A DNA stretch of 64,000 bases from contig NZ_CP087590.1 of assembly GCF_015594925.2 (NCBI RefSeq), positions 3,100,001 through 3,164,000 of the forward strand, given 5' to 3'. The DNA comes from Vibrio sp. VB16 (GTDB lineage Bacteria > Pseudomonadota > Gammaproteobacteria > Enterobacterales > Vibrionaceae). Shown here piece by piece: positions 63,739 through 64,000 of this stretch; positions within the stretch are counted from its first letter, which is position 1, and each line of letters starts with the position of its first letter. Below the pieces are notes generated by a model. The model was not told the DNA's origin and made no database searches. It saw nothing but the letters and a program-made list of their open reading frames with translations. A program made the position numbers and the translations under genes.

Positions 63739-64000
63739 ATGTTTAAAAGCAGTGCGCTATTGTGTGCAGGCTTACTATTTGGTTTTGCCTCTACGGCTGT
63801 TGTTGCTGGTGATATTGAAGCCGGGAAAGCAAAATCGGCAACCTGTTTAGCATGTCATGGTGCGAACGGTATTTCGGTCGTTGATCTTTATCCAAACCTT
63901 GCTGGACAAAAGAAAGCCTACTTGGTGAAGCAGATCAAAGCATTTAAGAGTGGGGATCGTAAAGACCCGACAATGACAGCGATGGTCGCCGCACTCAACG
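63739..64000 (+). CDS. c-type cytochrome (c553/c4-like), 3' end cut by window
   Basis: An ATG at 63739 with AAAAGGA upstream opens a frame that stays open to the window end (87 codons). It has a signal peptide (MFKSSALLCAGLLFGFASTA..., cleaved near residue 23) and a haem site CLACH at 36-40 followed by HGANGISVVDLYPNLAGQ, the start of a class I cytochrome like c553, c5 or c4. Its place after the molybdenum subunit suggests it is the periplasmic electron carrier for the reductase and the di-haem peroxidases. Whether it has a second haem domain (c4) cannot be seen. Confidence 0.85.
   Translation, partial: MFKSSALLCAGLLFGFASTAVVAGDIEAGKAKSATCLACHGANGISVVDLYPNLAGQKKAYLVKQIKAFKSGDRKDPTMTAMVAALN

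Noticed and set aside
1..64000. CRISPR arrays, insertion sequences, prophage genes
   Set aside because: No regularly spaced repeats, transposases, integrases or phage structural genes were recognised.

Overview
The window looks like a chromosomal segment of a Vibrio or close relative (Vibrionaceae). The evidence is conserved gammaproteobacterial gene blocks in their usual order (zapE/zapG-degQ-degS; parC-parE-yqiA-cpdA-yqiB-nudF divergent from tolC; glnE ... cca-uppP-folK-folB-plsY-tsaD-rpsU-yqeY-dnaG-rpoD-tRNA-Ile2), a DUF3316 protein, an unlinked gspAB pair and a TIGR00153/Pit phosphate pair. No rRNA, CRISPR array, transposase or integrase was seen.

Layout. Bases 1-36.6 kb are core genome: the start of rplM, divisome factors ZapE and ZapG, periplasmic proteases DegQ and DegS, topoisomerase IV, a small metabolic operon (esterase, cAMP phosphodiesterase, DUF1249 protein, ADP-ribose pyrophosphatase), TolC, GlnE, a chemoreceptor, a K+ channel, a CYTH/CHAD triphosphatase, phosphate uptake, YgiM, GspAB, Cca, UppP, FolK, FolB, PlsY, TsaD and the rpsU-yqeY-dnaG-rpoD operon, closed by tRNA-Ile2(CAU). 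Bases 36.6-42.1 kb are accessory: a LysR regulator divergent from a glutathione S-transferase and an MDR oxidoreductase, a P460-like c-type haem protein and a second MDR oxidoreductase. Bases 42.3-49.5 kb hold an eight-gene minus-strand operon matching the enigmatic E. coli yhfT-Z locus, ending in a NagB-like glucosamine-6-phosphate deaminase in place of yhfS. Bases 49.7-51.1 kb hold small genes: a DUF6500-like protein, an orphan type IV prepilin and a DUF3316 protein.

The most interesting part is 51.2-64 kb. A tight plus-strand operon encodes two di-haem cytochrome c peroxidase-like proteins, a Tat-exported Rieske subunit and an arsenite-oxidase-family molybdenum subunit, followed by a c-type cytochrome cut by the window end. 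Two di-haem peroxidases with AioA/AioB-like subunits is the gene content of dissimilatory iodate reductase (IdrA, IdrB, IdrP1, IdrP2), not of arsenite oxidase. Divergent from it lie an approximately 790-residue HEAT-repeat protein, a dCache-PAS-PAS histidine kinase and an NtrC-type sigma-54 response regulator. The 349-bp divergent intergenic region contains two near-identical 15-bp palindromes 32 bp apart (about three helical turns), flanked on both sides by sigma-54 type -24/-12 elements at nearly equal distances (about 107 and 110 bp from the nearer palindrome to each predicted start). I infer one switch in which the response regulator activates both the reductase operon and the HEAT/kinase/regulator genes. 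The protein families and DNA motifs are read from the sequence; substrate and regulation are inferred.
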